Source: an uncultured Duganella sp. (GTDB lineage Bacteria > Pseudomonadota > Gammaproteobacteria > Burkholderiales > Burkholderiaceae). From it: a stretch of 29,755 bases of DNA. Below, piece by piece: positions 1 to 8,284 of this stretch; position 1 is the stretch's first letter, and every line of letters starts with the position of its first letter. Both the position numbers and the translations under genes were made by a program. The notes beneath the pieces were generated by a model. The model did no database searches. It was not told where the DNA came from and was given only the letters and a program-made list of their open reading frames with translations. The stretch covers positions 1 to 29,755 of the forward strand of contig CAMLRG010000054.1 in assembly GCA_946482335.1 (NCBI GenBank), written 5' to 3'.

Positions 1-1
1 G

Positions 2-61
2 AAGGCACTGACCGCCAACGCCGAGGCCGACTACCGAATGGGTGATGTTGTCCAAGCTTAG
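2..61 (+). CDS. 3' end of an unidentified gene (partial)
   Basis: One plus-strand frame is open from the left edge to a TAG at 59-61 and reads KALTANAEADYRMGDVVQA. Its composition looks like a normal protein C-terminus and its early codons are GC-rich at the third position. The stop overlaps by 4 bp the stop of the convergent DUF427 gene, a common arrangement for neighbouring real genes. Only 19 residues are visible, so no family can be named and chance is not excluded. Confidence 0.4.
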   Translation, partial: KALTANAEADYRMGDVVQA

Positions 62-348
62 TGCTGGACCTCAACGCCGTGCCAGAAGGCGATGCGGTCC
101 TTGATGTGGTGGGCCGCTTCCTTCGGTGCGGGGTAGTACCAGGCGGCGTTGGGGTTGACCTTACCGTCCACCACCACGTTGTAATAGCTGGCCACGCCCT
201 TCCACGGACACAGCGTGGTGTGATCGCTCGGCTGGAGGTACCCCTGCTGCACCCGCCCCGGCGGGAAATACACATTGTGTTCGACGATCTCGACTTCGCT
301 GCTCTCGGCTTCCGCGATCACGGCGCCATTCCATATTGCCTTCGGCAT
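58..348 (-). CDS. DUF427 domain protein, 96 aa
   Basis: This small cytoplasmic protein begins MPKAIWNGAVIAEA and carries the features I associate with DUF427: a VYFPPG segment, a TLCPWKG core and an AAWYYPAPKEAA stretch near the C-terminus. The molecular function of the family is not established. The ATG at 348 is chosen over the longer upstream frame because an AGGAG ribosome site lies 7 bp before it and the conserved domain begins at once. It starts 17 bp after the stop of the upstream diguanylate cyclase gene, so the two are probably co-transcribed. The family assignment is from recognised motifs and is fairly safe; a role in c-di-GMP signalling would be a guess. Confidence 0.85.
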   Translation of the reverse strand: MPKAIWNGAVIAEAESSEVEIVEHNVYFPPGRVQQGYLQPSDHTTLCPWKGVASYYNVVVDGKVNPNAAWYYPAPKEAAHHIKDRIAFWHGVEVQH

Positions 349-365
349 GCAAACTCCTGTCCTGT

Positions 366-1409
366 TCAGCCTTCCACCCGGTTGCGGCCATTGGCCTTGG
401 CGCGGTACAGCGCGGCATCGGCTTGCTTCAGCAGCATCTCGGCATCGTCGATATCCATATGGTTGAAGGACCCGATCCCCAGGCTGGCCGTCACCGCGAC
501 CACGCGCGCCCCGGCGCCATGCGCCTGGGCTTCGATGCGCGACCGCAACGTCTCTGCGAACTTGCGCGCGCCTTCCAGCGGCGTGTTCGGCAACAGGATA
601 CACAATTCTTCGCCGCCGTAGCGTCCGGCCACGTCGATCACGCGCACGTTCTCGCGCACCAGCCTGCCGATCGCCGCCAGCACCTCGTCGCCCACCTGGT
701 GCCCGAACTCGTCGTTGATCTGCTTGAAATGGTCGACGTCGACCATCACCGCCGACAAGGGCGTGCGGAAGCGGCGCGTGCGCGCCACTTCGAACTTGAG
801 GCGGTTCATCAGGGAGCGGCGGTTGTGCAGGCCGGTCAGCTCATCGGTGGTCGCCAGGGTTTCCAGCTCGTCCATCGAGGCTTTCAGCGCCTTTTCGTTG
901 GCGCGCAGCTCGATCAGGGCCATCACTTGCCGCGCCAGCTTGCGCAGCATGTCGCGCTGCGCCGTGGACAGGCAGCCCGGCCTGGTGTGCATCACGCACA
1001 GCGTGCCGATCGCGTAGCCGTCGCTCGACACCAGGGGCACGCTGCTGTACATGCGCATGAACGGTGCTTCCGTGGTCAGCGGCATATTGGCCGTGCGCGC
1101 ATCCTTGCTCAAGTCGCAAATCTCGGTCGCCTCGTCGCCCAGCACGGCCAGCGAACAATAGCATTGGCCGCGCGGCAGCGAGTCGATCGGCAAGCCGGTG
1201 AAGGATTTGACGAACACGCGCTCGGCATCGACCAGCGTGATGAAGGCATAGGGTACGTCGCAGACCTTGGCGGCCAGCTCGGTGAGGAAGGTGAAATCGT
1301 CGCTCACGGGCGCCGCCAGGGCGTCGTAGCGGTGCAGCGCGGCCAGGCGGCTATTGTCGTCGGTCGGCCGTGGATAAAGCATCGTTATCGTTTGTTCTGC
1401 GGCTGACAT
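366..1409 (-). CDS. GAF-GGDEF diguanylate cyclase
   Basis: This 347-residue soluble protein is predicted to condense two GTP into cyclic di-GMP. Residues about 35-165 form a GAF sensor domain, with the typical PYAFITLVDAERVFVKSF opening and a GTLCVMH segment. A short helical linker leads to a GGDEF domain at about 183-345. The active loop is GGEEL at 265-269, a catalytically competent variant. The inhibitory RxxD motif (RVID, 256-259) lies exactly five residues before it, so product inhibition is expected. FKQINDEFGH, the nucleotide-binding segment, is intact. The ATG at 1409 has a GGAGAG ribosome site. The gene follows the frnE-like gene after 58 bp and precedes DUF427 by 17 bp. The ligand of the GAF domain cannot be read from sequence. 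Confidence 0.93.
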   Translation of the reverse strand: MSAAEQTITMLYPRPTDDNSRLAALHRYDALAAPVSDDFTFLTELAAKVCDVPYAFITLVDAERVFVKSFTGLPIDSLPRGQCYCSLAVLGDEATEICDLSKDARTANMPLTTEAPFMRMYSSVPLVSSDGYAIGTLCVMHTRPGCLSTAQRDMLRKLARQVMALIELRANEKALKASMDELETLATTDELTGLHNRRSLMNRLKFEVARTRRFRTPLSAVMVDVDHFKQINDEFGHQVGDEVLAAIGRLVRENVRVIDVAGRYGGEELCILLPNTPLEGARKFAETLRSRIEAQAHGAGARVVAVTASLGIGSFNHMDIDDAEMLLKQADAALYRAKANGRNRVEG

Positions 1410-1467
1410 GCTGTCTCTCCCTGATGACTACCTCAAGTGTAACAAGGTTGTATCAGAGATAATAGTG

Positions 1468-2118
1468 TTATTTTAAAGCCACTATTTGCCGCAGCGCGCG
1501 TTCGAAGGCTTCCGGCGGTTGCCCGCCAGAAATAAGATGGGTTTCGTTGATGATCACCGCCGGCACCGACTGGATGCCGTTGCGGTGGTAGAAGTGTTCC
1601 ATGTCGCGCACTTCCTGCGCATAGCGGCCGGAAGACAGCACTTGCACCGCCTCCGCCTCGTCCAGGCCGACCTTGCCGGCCAGCTGCACCAGCAGGGTGC
1701 GCGAGCTGGGATCCTGGCCGCGCGTGAAATACGCTTCGAACAGGGCTTTCTTCAACGCCCGTTGCTTGCCGTGCTCGCCGGCCCAGTGCAACAGGCGGTG
1801 CGCGTCGAAAGTGTTGTAAATCCGGCTACGCATCCCCAGCGCAAAGTCGAAGCCGACGTCGGCGCCGCGCTGGCGTATCATTTCGCGGGTCTGTTCCTGC
1901 TGGGCGGGGCTGGCGCCGTATTTCTGGCGCAGATGCTCGGTGATGTCCTGCCCTTCCGGCACCATGTGCGGGTTCAGCTCGAAGGGCTGGAAATGGATTT
2001 GCGCCTGCACGCTGTCGCCGAGGCGGGACAGCGCCATTTCCAGGCTGTTCAGCCCGATCGCACACCAGGGACAGGACACGTCGGAAACGAAGTCGATGCG
2101 GATCGGGTTGGTGGTCAT
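1468..2118 (-). CDS. DsbA-family oxidoreductase, FrnE-like
   Basis: This 216-residue thioredoxin-fold protein starts with IRIDFVSDVSCPWCAIGLN, giving a CPWC redox pair at residues 16-19. The body matches the FrnE/2-hydroxychromene-2-carboxylate isomerase branch of the DsbA family: FxPFELNP, an all-helical insert, and a GIQSVPAVIINETHLISGGQPPE segment that supplies the cis-proline loop. No signal peptide is present, so it should act in the cytoplasm as a thiol-disulfide oxidoreductase or isomerase rather than as periplasmic DsbA. It begins 5 bp after the plsY stop, so translation is probably coupled. The substrate is unknown. Confidence 0.9.
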   Translation of the reverse strand: MTTNPIRIDFVSDVSCPWCAIGLNSLEMALSRLGDSVQAQIHFQPFELNPHMVPEGQDITEHLRQKYGASPAQQEQTREMIRQRGADVGFDFALGMRSRIYNTFDAHRLLHWAGEHGKQRALKKALFEAYFTRGQDPSSRTLLVQLAGKVGLDEAEAVQVLSSGRYAQEVRDMEHFYHRNGIQSVPAVIINETHLISGGQPPEAFERALRQIVALK

Positions 2119-2123
2119 GGTGT

Positions 2124-2747
2124 CTAGGCCTTTTTCTTGGCTTTGCTGCCGATGCGGCTTTCTTTGCCAGCAATAAGGTTAGCAATATTTTTGGCATGGC
2201 GCCAAATCAGCAAACCGCTCATGGCCAGCACGGCCGCCAGCTGCGGCTCGGCGCCGAACAGCAGGCCATAGTAAAACGGTGCGAACACGGACGCGATCAG
2301 GGCCGCCAGCGAGGAATAACGGAAGGCATATGCCACCACCAGCCAGGTCACCAGGGTCGCCAGCCCCAGCCATACGTTCAGCGCCAGCAGCACGCCCAGT
2401 GCAGTCGCCACGCCCTTGCCGCCGACGAACTTGAAGAACACCGGCCACAGGTGGCCGACGAAGACGGCGATCGCCACCAGGGCGATGGCTTGGTCGGCCT
2501 GGGCGCCCAGGCCCAGTTCCTGCTGGAAACGGTCCACCAGGAAGACCGCCAGCCAGCCCTTGAAGGCGTCGCCGGCCAGGGTCCAGATGGCGGCGCCCTT
2601 GTTACCGCTGCGCAGCACATTGGTGGCGCCGGGATTGCCGGAGCCATAGGTGCGCGGATCGGCCAGGCCGTAGAACTTGCTCACCACCACGGCGAAAGAA
2701 ATCGAGCCGATCAGGTAAGCAGCAATCATCAGAAGCAAAGTAATCAT
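2124..2747 (-). CDS. plsY: Acyl-phosphate glycerol-3-phosphate acyltransferase PlsY
   Basis: PlsY transfers an acyl group from acyl-phosphate to glycerol-3-phosphate, the first step of phospholipid synthesis, in the inner membrane. The 207-residue product has five hydrophobic segments and the three family motifs: SGNPGATN near residue 37, GGKGVAT near 107, and [17 protein letters not shown] at the C-terminus. The start at 2747 gives the family's usual N-terminus ([16 protein letters not shown]). A longer frame reaching 2795 adds a charged, non-conserved leader and is rejected. The ribosome site is a weak GGGGGA. The gene lies 68 bp after ybaK, and a TATAGT-like box in that gap could be its own promoter, though the -35 is poor. 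Confidence 0.95.
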   Translation of the reverse strand: MITLLLMIAAYLIGSISFAVVVSKFYGLADPRTYGSGNPGATNVLRSGNKGAAIWTLAGDAFKGWLAVFLVDRFQQELGLGAQADQAIALVAIAVFVGHLWPVFFKFVGGKGVATALGVLLALNVWLGLATLVTWLVVAYAFRYSSLAALIASVFAPFYYGLLFGAEPQLAAVLAMSGLLIWRHAKNIANLIAGKESRIGSKAKKKA

Positions 2748-2815
2748 GATCCCCCGTGAATCGTTGTTTTTATCTGGGCTGCGACTATACACCATCGGGC
2801 CCGGCCCGGGTCGGC

Positions 2816-3301
2816 TTAATCAGCCAGGGCGCAATGCACCGCCTTGGCGCCCAGCACCTCGCTCAGCACCGCCGGCTTGATGCCGATCAGGAAACCGCGG
2901 CGGCCGCCATTGATATAGATCGTTTCCAGGCCGAGGATGCTTTCCTCCACGTAGACCGGCATCGCTTTCTTGGTGCCGAACGGCGACGTGCCGCCCACCA
3001 TATAGCCGGAATGGCGCTGCGCCACTTCCGGTTTGCAGGGTTCGACCGATTTGCAGCCGATATTGCGCGCCAGGTTCTTGGTCGAGACCTTGCAGTCGCC
3101 GTGCATCAGCACGATCAGCGGCTTGGCCGCCTCGTCCTGCATGACCAGGGTTTTCACCACATGGTGCTCATCGACGCCAAGCTCGCGCGACGAGACCGCG
3201 GTGCCGCCATGTTCTTCATATTCGTAAGGATGTTCGGAAAAGGCGACTTTGTGCTTGCGCAGCAATGCCGTCGCGGGGGTTTCGGAAATATGCTTTGCCA
3301 T
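2816..3301 (-). CDS. ybaK: YbaK/EbsC-type Cys-tRNA(Pro) deacylase
   Basis: This 161-residue YbaK-type trans-editing enzyme is expected to hydrolyse cysteine mischarged on tRNA-Pro. The invariant catalytic lysine of the family is visible in HHVVKTLVM (K50). The glycine-rich [11 protein letters not shown] substrate loop (about 99-109) and the downstream [13 protein letters not shown] segment also match. Length and N-terminus ([14 protein letters not shown]) fit YbaK rather than the longer ProXp or INS domains of prolyl-tRNA synthetase. It starts 16 bp after the lldD stop on the same strand, so it is likely the second gene of that transcript. The ribosome site is weak. Confidence 0.9.
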   Translation of the reverse strand: MAKHISETPATALLRKHKVAFSEHPYEYEEHGGTAVSSRELGVDEHHVVKTLVMQDEAAKPLIVLMHGDCKVSTKNLARNIGCKSVEPCKPEVAQRHSGYMVGGTSPFGTKKAMPVYVEESILGLETIYINGGRRGFLIGIKPAVLSEVLGAKAVHCALAD

Positions 3302-3317
3302 AGGGTGAAAGTCCAGG

Positions 3318-4448
3318 TTATGCCAGGCAGTCCGGGCCGATGTCGCGCACCGACTTGACGCCGGTCAGGACCATGCTGGTGCGGATGTCCTTTTCAAAGA
3401 TCGACAGCAGCTTGCGTACGCCGGCCGCGCCATCGGTGGCCAACGCGTACATGAAGGCGCGGCCGATCAGCACGCCGTCCGCGCCCAGCGCCAGCAGCCG
3501 CACCACGTCCAGGCCGGTGCGCACGCCGGAGTCGGCGAAAATGGTCAGCTCCCCTTTGACCGCGGCGGCGATGGCCGGCAGCGCCTTGGCCGTGGACAGC
3601 GCACCGTCCAGCTGGCGCCCGCCATGGTTGGACACCACGATGCCGTCGGCGCCGAAGGACTTGGCGTCGGCCGCGTCGCCGGCGTCGAGGATGCCCTTGA
3701 TGACCATGGAACCCTGCCATTCGTCGCGAATCCATTGCAAGTCGTGCCAGCCGATGCCGGGATCAAAATTGTTCCCCAGCCAGCCGATGTAGTCCGCCAG
3801 GCCGGTCGGGTTGCCGCGGTAGGCTGAAATATTGCCCAGGTCATGGGGCTTGCCGAGCAAGCCCACGTCCAGCGCCCAGCGCGGGTGCAGCATGGCTTGC
3901 AGGACCCGGCGCAGCGGGCCGTGGCGGCCGCTCATGCCGGAATGGGCATCGCGGTAGCGCGCGCCCGGCACCGGCATGTCGACGGTGAATACCAGCGTCC
4001 GGATACCCAGTTCGCGCGCCCGCTGCAGGTAATCGCGCATGAAGCCGCGGTCCTTCAGTACATACAGCTGGCACCACAGCGGCTGCGCGGATTGTTCGGC
4101 CACTTCCTTCAAGGGGCAAACCGAAACGGTGGACTGGATGAAGGGGATATTGCGCTCCGCCGCCACCCGGGCCGCCTGGACTTCGCCCCGGCGCGCATAC
4201 ATGCCGGCCAGGCCCACCGGGGCCAGGGCCAAGGGCAACCCCTGCTTCACGCCGAACCACTCGGTGGACAGGTCCAGGTCTTCCGAACCTTTCAGCACGC
4301 GCTGGCGCAGGCACACCGCCTGCAGGTCGCCGACATTGGCACGCAGCGTGGTTTCGGTGCCGGAGCCGCCATCCAGGTAATGGAACAGGAAAGGGGGGAG
4401 TTTGCGGCGTGCCGCTTCGCGGTAGTCGGTGGCAGAGGAAATGATCAT
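3318..4448 (-). CDS. lldD: L-lactate dehydrogenase LldD (FMN-dependent)
   Basis: LldD oxidises L-lactate to pyruvate and feeds electrons to the respiratory chain at the inner membrane. The 376-residue protein is close to E. coli LldD from memory throughout: start [18 protein letters not shown]-site [18 protein letters not shown], the [20 protein letters not shown] loop, the DLGNISAY and [12 protein letters not shown] segments, and the catalytic [10 protein letters not shown] (His275, Arg278). Lys251 in MVIKGIL is the flavin-contacting lysine. No lactate permease or LldR regulator is adjacent. The gene diverges from the phosphatase-fold gene across 85 bp, which holds a small inverted repeat (TGCC-TTGT-GGCA at 4464-4475) that might be an operator. 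Confidence 0.95.
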   Translation of the reverse strand: MIISSATDYREAARRKLPPFLFHYLDGGSGTETTLRANVGDLQAVCLRQRVLKGSEDLDLSTEWFGVKQGLPLALAPVGLAGMYARRGEVQAARVAAERNIPFIQSTVSVCPLKEVAEQSAQPLWCQLYVLKDRGFMRDYLQRARELGIRTLVFTVDMPVPGARYRDAHSGMSGRHGPLRRVLQAMLHPRWALDVGLLGKPHDLGNISAYRGNPTGLADYIGWLGNNFDPGIGWHDLQWIRDEWQGSMVIKGILDAGDAADAKSFGADGIVVSNHGGRQLDGALSTAKALPAIAAAVKGELTIFADSGVRTGLDVVRLLALGADGVLIGRAFMYALATDGAAGVRKLLSIFEKDIRTSMVLTGVKSVRDIGPDCLA

Positions 4449-4533
4449 CGTTCGATTTTAACCTGCCTTGTGGCAAGCATACGATATACCCCGATTCCTG
4501 TGATACGCTAGCACCAGAGAGGAGTGCCGCAAT

Positions 4534-5493
4534 ATGCAGCAAGAAATCCGCTTTGCCACCTTCAATGTCTGCAACCTTGCCCCGCCGGGGGCGAAACTGT
4601 ATGACAACCTGCAGCCGTTGACGGAGCAGGAGTATGAGGCCAAGGTGGAATGGACTGCGCAGCAGCTGGACCAGCTCGATGCCGATGTGATCGGCTTCCA
4701 GGAAATCTTTTCGCAGGCAGCCCTGCGCGACGTGCTCTCGCGCACCCGCAAGTACCGCGACGCGGTGCATGCCGGCTTCGATCCCGACCCCGACGCCGCC
4801 CGCCTGACGCCGAATGTGGCGCTGGTATCGCGCCTGCCGCTGGCGGCGGCGCCCGAAGTCTATGCCAACTTTCCCGAGGGCGTGCCGGCCGATTCCGTGG
4901 TGCCGGAGTGGGACCGCTTCGCCCGCGCCCCGCTGCATGCCCAGGTGCTGCTGCCCAATGAAGTGGTGGTGGATGTGATCGTGGTGCACCTGAAGTCGCG
5001 CCGCCCGGATTACCGCAGCGGCGACACGGCGGAAGACCCGTTGCACCTGGCCATGGCCAGCCTGCGCTCGCTGGTATGGCGCGGCACGGAAGCGGTGGCC
5101 TTGCGCGTCCTGTTAAGCAAGATGATGCGCGAAGCGCGCCGGCCCTGCATCGTGCTGGGGGATTTCAACGATACCGCCGACGCGGTCACCACCTCCATCG
5201 TGCTGGGCAACGGCGGCGGCATGCCGCCGGGCGACGAGCGGCGCGGCCGCATGTACGACGCCAACCAGATCCAGCTGCGGCAAGACCACCTGCGCCACGT
5301 CGCCTACACCAGCATCCACGAAGGCCATTATTCCACCATCGACCACGTGCTGGTGTCCGAGGAATTCAATCCCGCCTCGCCGCGCGCCATCGGCGAAGTG
5401 CTGGACGTCAGCTACTTCAACGACCACCTGCGCCAGGAGCGGCCCGAAGTTTCCGACCACGGCCAGGTCCTGGTGCGGCTGCGGCTGCGCTAG
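4534..5493 (+). CDS. Endonuclease/exonuclease/phosphatase-fold hydrolase
   Basis: This 319-residue cytoplasmic protein has all signature residues of the DNase I-like metal-dependent hydrolase superfamily in order: FATFNVCNL (metal Asn) near residue 10, GFQEIF (metal Glu) near 54, VVHLKSR (His) near 151, LGDFND (Asp/Asn) near 210, and the C-terminal SDHG (Asp-His). No signal peptide is seen. Family members include DNA repair nucleases, sphingomyelinases and inositol phosphatases, and sequence alone does not tell which substrate applies. A GGAG ribosome site precedes the ATG at 4534. It stands alone on the plus strand between two minus-strand blocks. Confidence 0.9.
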   Translation: MQQEIRFATFNVCNLAPPGAKLYDNLQPLTEQEYEAKVEWTAQQLDQLDADVIGFQEIFSQAALRDVLSRTRKYRDAVHAGFDPDPDAARLTPNVALVSRLPLAAAPEVYANFPEGVPADSVVPEWDRFARAPLHAQVLLPNEVVVDVIVVHLKSRRPDYRSGDTAEDPLHLAMASLRSLVWRGTEAVALRVLLSKMMREARRPCIVLGDFNDTADAVTTSIVLGNGGGMPPGDERRGRMYDANQIQLRQDHLRHVAYTSIHEGHYSTIDHVLVSEEFNPASPRAIGEVLDVSYFNDHLRQERPEVSDHGQVLVRLRLR

Positions 5494-5656
5494 CAGCCAG
5501 CCATGCAGCAAGGCCGTCCGGCCGCTCCGCAAGCCCATCATGTGCCGCCACAAGCTCGCGCAAGTGAACATGCGCGCACGACGTAGACGCCCATTTCGAC
5601 GCGAGGTGCTCACAAACTGTGGCCACTTCCAGCTTCTCCACCGAAGTCTGCATCAT
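5417..5656 (-). CDS. Doubtful small ORF coupled to the GGDEF-EAL gene
   Basis: The reading frame starts at an ATG (5656) whose last two bases overlap the TGA of the upstream GGDEF-EAL gene (ATGA), with GGGAG placed 7 bp before it, an arrangement typical of translational coupling. It would encode 79 residues. The first 50 or so (MMQTSVEKLEVATVCEHLAS onward) look protein-like and could form amphipathic helices. The last 25 overlap the convergent hydrolase gene in antisense and are Ala/Gly/Arg-rich, which looks like noise. I recognise no family. It is the only candidate for the otherwise empty 5494-5652 stretch. Confidence 0.3.
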   Translation of the reverse strand: MMQTSVEKLEVATVCEHLASKWASTSCAHVHLRELVAAHDGLAERPDGLAAWLAASAAAAAPGPGRGRKLRAAPGAGGR

Positions 5657-8094
5657 GGCCCTGCTCCCACCGCGGCCCCTGCCAGGTGGCCCTGGTACTG
5701 GTCGCAACCCAGTTCGCGCAGCAGCTGGAGCTGGTCTTCCGTTTCCACGCCTTCGGCGATCACGGTCATGTCGAGGCTGCGCGCCATGGCGATGATGGTG
5801 CGGATGGCGGTGGCGTCGGTGCCGTTGCCGAAGAAGGTTTGCGCGATCTTCAGCTTGTCGATCGGACTGTCCTTCAATTGCCCCAGCCGCGAGTAGCCGG
5901 TGCCGAAATCGTCGATCGACAGCCGCACGCCCATGCCGCGCAGCTTGCCCAGCACGGCTTCGGTCTGGCTGCCGCCCTGCATCAGCATGGCCTCGGTCAG
6001 CTGCAATTCCAGCAGCCGCGCCGGCAGCCCGGCCGCGCGCAAGGCGCCGTCGACGGCATCCAGCACATCCTTGTGTGTGAGCTGGGTCGGCGCCAGGTTG
6101 ACCGACACCACCAGCGCGCGGCCTTCGTCGAGCCAGCCGCGCGCACGGCGGCACGCTTCCTGCAGCACCCAGCCGCCGATCGCCACCATCATTCCCGCCT
6201 CGGCCGCGACATCGATGAAGCGCTCCGGCAGCAGCACGCCCAACTCCGGGTGGCGCCAGCGCAGCAAGGCTTCCATGCCCACCACGGTGCCGCTGGCGAT
6301 GTCCACTTCCGGCTCGAACACCAGGTCGAATTGCCCCTCGGCCAGCGCGCGCCGCAAGCCCTGTTCCAGCCCCGAGCGCTCGACGATGCGCGCATGCATT
6401 TCCCCGCTGAAGAATTGATAGCCGTTGCGGCCATCCTGCTTGGCGTGGTACATGGCGATATCGGCATGCTTCAACAAGGCATCGATCTCTTCCCCATCGC
6501 CGGGAAACATGGCAATGCCGATCGAAGCGGAAATATGGGCGAGATGCTCGCCCAGCACGAACTCCTGCTCCAGCGCATGCAGCACCGATTCCGCCGCATG
6601 CGCCGCGCCGGCCGGCCCCGCCACGTCGGACAACAGGATGATGAATTCATCGCCGCCCTGGCGGCTCACGGTATCGGCCTCGCGCACGCAATGCACCAGG
6701 CGGCTGGCCACTTCCTTCAGCAAGCGGTCGCCCATGGCATGGCCCAGCGTATCGTTGACGGCTTTGAAGCGGTCCAGGTCGACGAACAGCACGGCCAGCA
6801 TGCCGTGGTTGCGCCGCGCCGCCGCCAGCGCCAGCCGCAGCCGGTCCAGCAGCAGCACCCGGTTCGGCAAATCGGTCAGGAAGTCGTGTTCGGCCAAATG
6901 GCGCGTGTGCTCCTCTGACTTCTTACGCTCCGTAATATCGGTGACGATGCCCATATAGTTGCTGACCCGGCCCGCACTGTCGCGTATCGCGCTGATGCTG
7001 GTCCAGCAGGGGAACAGGCCGCCGTCGCGCCTGCGGCCCCAGGATTCCCCCTCCCAATGGTCGCGGGCTTCCACCTGGGACCACACTTCGCGGTAAAACG
7101 ATTCGTCGTGCACGCCTGAACGGTACAGGCTGACCGGCTTGCCCAGCATGTCTTGCGGCGTGAAGCCGGTCATCACGGTGAACGCGCGGTTGAGCGCAAT
7201 GACCCGGCGCCCCTGGTCGGTCAGCACGATGGCGTCGCGGCTGTTTTCGAACACTTGCGCGGCCAGGTGCAGCATGCGCTCGGCCCGCTTGCGCTCGGAG
7301 ATATTGCGCACCACCGCGTAATACAGCTTGCTGCCGTCGAGGGAAATGGCAGTCAGCAGAACTTCCGCCCAGAACAGTCCCCCTTCGCCATCGACGTATT
7401 GCCACTCGCCGCGCGCATTGCAGCCGCGCTGCGCTTCCTCCATCATGCGCGACTCCGCTTCCAGCGACAGCACACCGGACGGTTGCATCATCGGCGAAAA
7501 GTCGCGCAAGCTCCGGCCCGCCAATTGCGCCGGCGAGGCACTTTTGAACAGCGACACGGCGGCCGGGTTGGCCTCCTCCACCACCCCGTCGCGCAACAGC
7601 AGGATGGCGTCGCTGGAACGCTCGAACATGTGGTGGAAATTCTCGCCGGCAGCTTGCAGCACATCGAAGTCGCGCCGCCGCTGCGTGATGTCGATCCCCA
7701 TGTTGAACACTTGTGCCAGCGCGCCGTCATGCCAGACCGGGATGCAGATCGAATACACCCAGAGCTCGCGGCCGTCGCGGGTCGTCACTTGCCAGTCGCC
7801 AGCCGGACAAGCGTGGCCGCTGCGCCATATTTCTTCCATCATCGCATCATGTTCATCCTGGCGCGCGCCGTGCGAACACAGTGTGCCGATGCCGGCGCCG
7901 ACGATCTCCTCCATCTTGATCCCAAGCATTTCGGCGCACGCCTGGTTACAGAACTGCACCACCCCGTCGCGGTCGACACTGCACACCGCCACCATGGGCG
8001 TCAGTTCGAGCGCCGCCACCATGCGCGCGATCAAGTCGATGGCGGCATGGGCGGGCGTGAGGACGCTGGGCGCAGCGGGCGTGGGAGTGCTCAT
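5653..8094 (-). CDS. PAS-PAS-PAS-GGDEF-EAL protein with altered EAL site
   Basis: This 813-residue soluble protein has three PAS domains (about 28-140, 150-270, 275-395), a GGDEF domain (about 400-560) and an EAL domain (about 570-810). The cyclase half looks active: intact GGDEF at 480-484 with the RxxD inhibitory site (READ, 471-474) five residues upstream. The phosphodiesterase half keeps EAL (608-610), Asn666, DDFGTG (728-733), Lys749, EGVE (781-784) and the late QG. However, the consensus E[IL]TE reads QLTE (Gln698), KID reads KIA (Ala751), and YQP reads FEP. Two of these are metal-site positions in the family. I infer weak or absent c-di-GMP hydrolysis and a mainly cyclase or GTP-sensing role. 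The start at 8094 (MSTPTPAAP) is preferred over an unconserved 58-residue extension; its ribosome site is weak. Confidence 0.92.
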   Translation of the reverse strand: MSTPTPAAPSVLTPAHAAIDLIARMVAALELTPMVAVCSVDRDGVVQFCNQACAEMLGIKMEEIVGAGIGTLCSHGARQDEHDAMMEEIWRSGHACPAGDWQVTTRDGRELWVYSICIPVWHDGALAQVFNMGIDITQRRRDFDVLQAAGENFHHMFERSSDAILLLRDGVVEEANPAAVSLFKSASPAQLAGRSLRDFSPMMQPSGVLSLEAESRMMEEAQRGCNARGEWQYVDGEGGLFWAEVLLTAISLDGSKLYYAVVRNISERKRAERMLHLAAQVFENSRDAIVLTDQGRRVIALNRAFTVMTGFTPQDMLGKPVSLYRSGVHDESFYREVWSQVEARDHWEGESWGRRRDGGLFPCWTSISAIRDSAGRVSNYMGIVTDITERKKSEEHTRHLAEHDFLTDLPNRVLLLDRLRLALAAARRNHGMLAVLFVDLDRFKAVNDTLGHAMGDRLLKEVASRLVHCVREADTVSRQGGDEFIILLSDVAGPAGAAHAAESVLHALEQEFVLGEHLAHISASIGIAMFPGDGEEIDALLKHADIAMYHAKQDGRNGYQFFSGEMHARIVERSGLEQGLRRALAEGQFDLVFEPEVDIASGTVVGMEALLRWRHPELGVLLPERFIDVAAEAGMMVAIGGWVLQEACRRARGWLDEGRALVVSVNLAPTQLTHKDVLDAVDGALRAAGLPARLLELQLTEAMLMQGGSQTEAVLGKLRGMGVRLSIDDFGTGYSRLGQLKDSPIDKLKIAQTFFGNGTDATAIRTIIAMARSLDMTVIAEGVETEDQLQLLRELGCDQYQGHLAGAAVGAGP

Positions 8095-8284
8095 AAGCCC
8101 ATTCTTGCGCGTCGCGCGGCGTGCCGGTTGCGCTGCATCAAAGGTGCCGCTGCTTCCGCGCTTTTTGCATTCCAGGTCGCCGTTTCTGCGCTTTATCGCA
8201 TTCCCGTGGATGTTGGCCTTGTGAAAACCTAGAGTGTCACCATCGCACTCCGCGCCTGCGGACAACATTAACTACGAGACAACA

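Noticed and set aside
5653..5720. Possible frameshift at the C-terminus of the EAL domain
   Set aside because: The end (CDQYQGHLAGAAVGAGP) is slightly unusual, but neighbouring frames do not restore a better EAL ending, and the stop is well placed.
8234..8284. Upstream GTG start for the RND adaptor
   Set aside because: Adds 17 residues not typical before the membrane anchor, with no better ribosome site.
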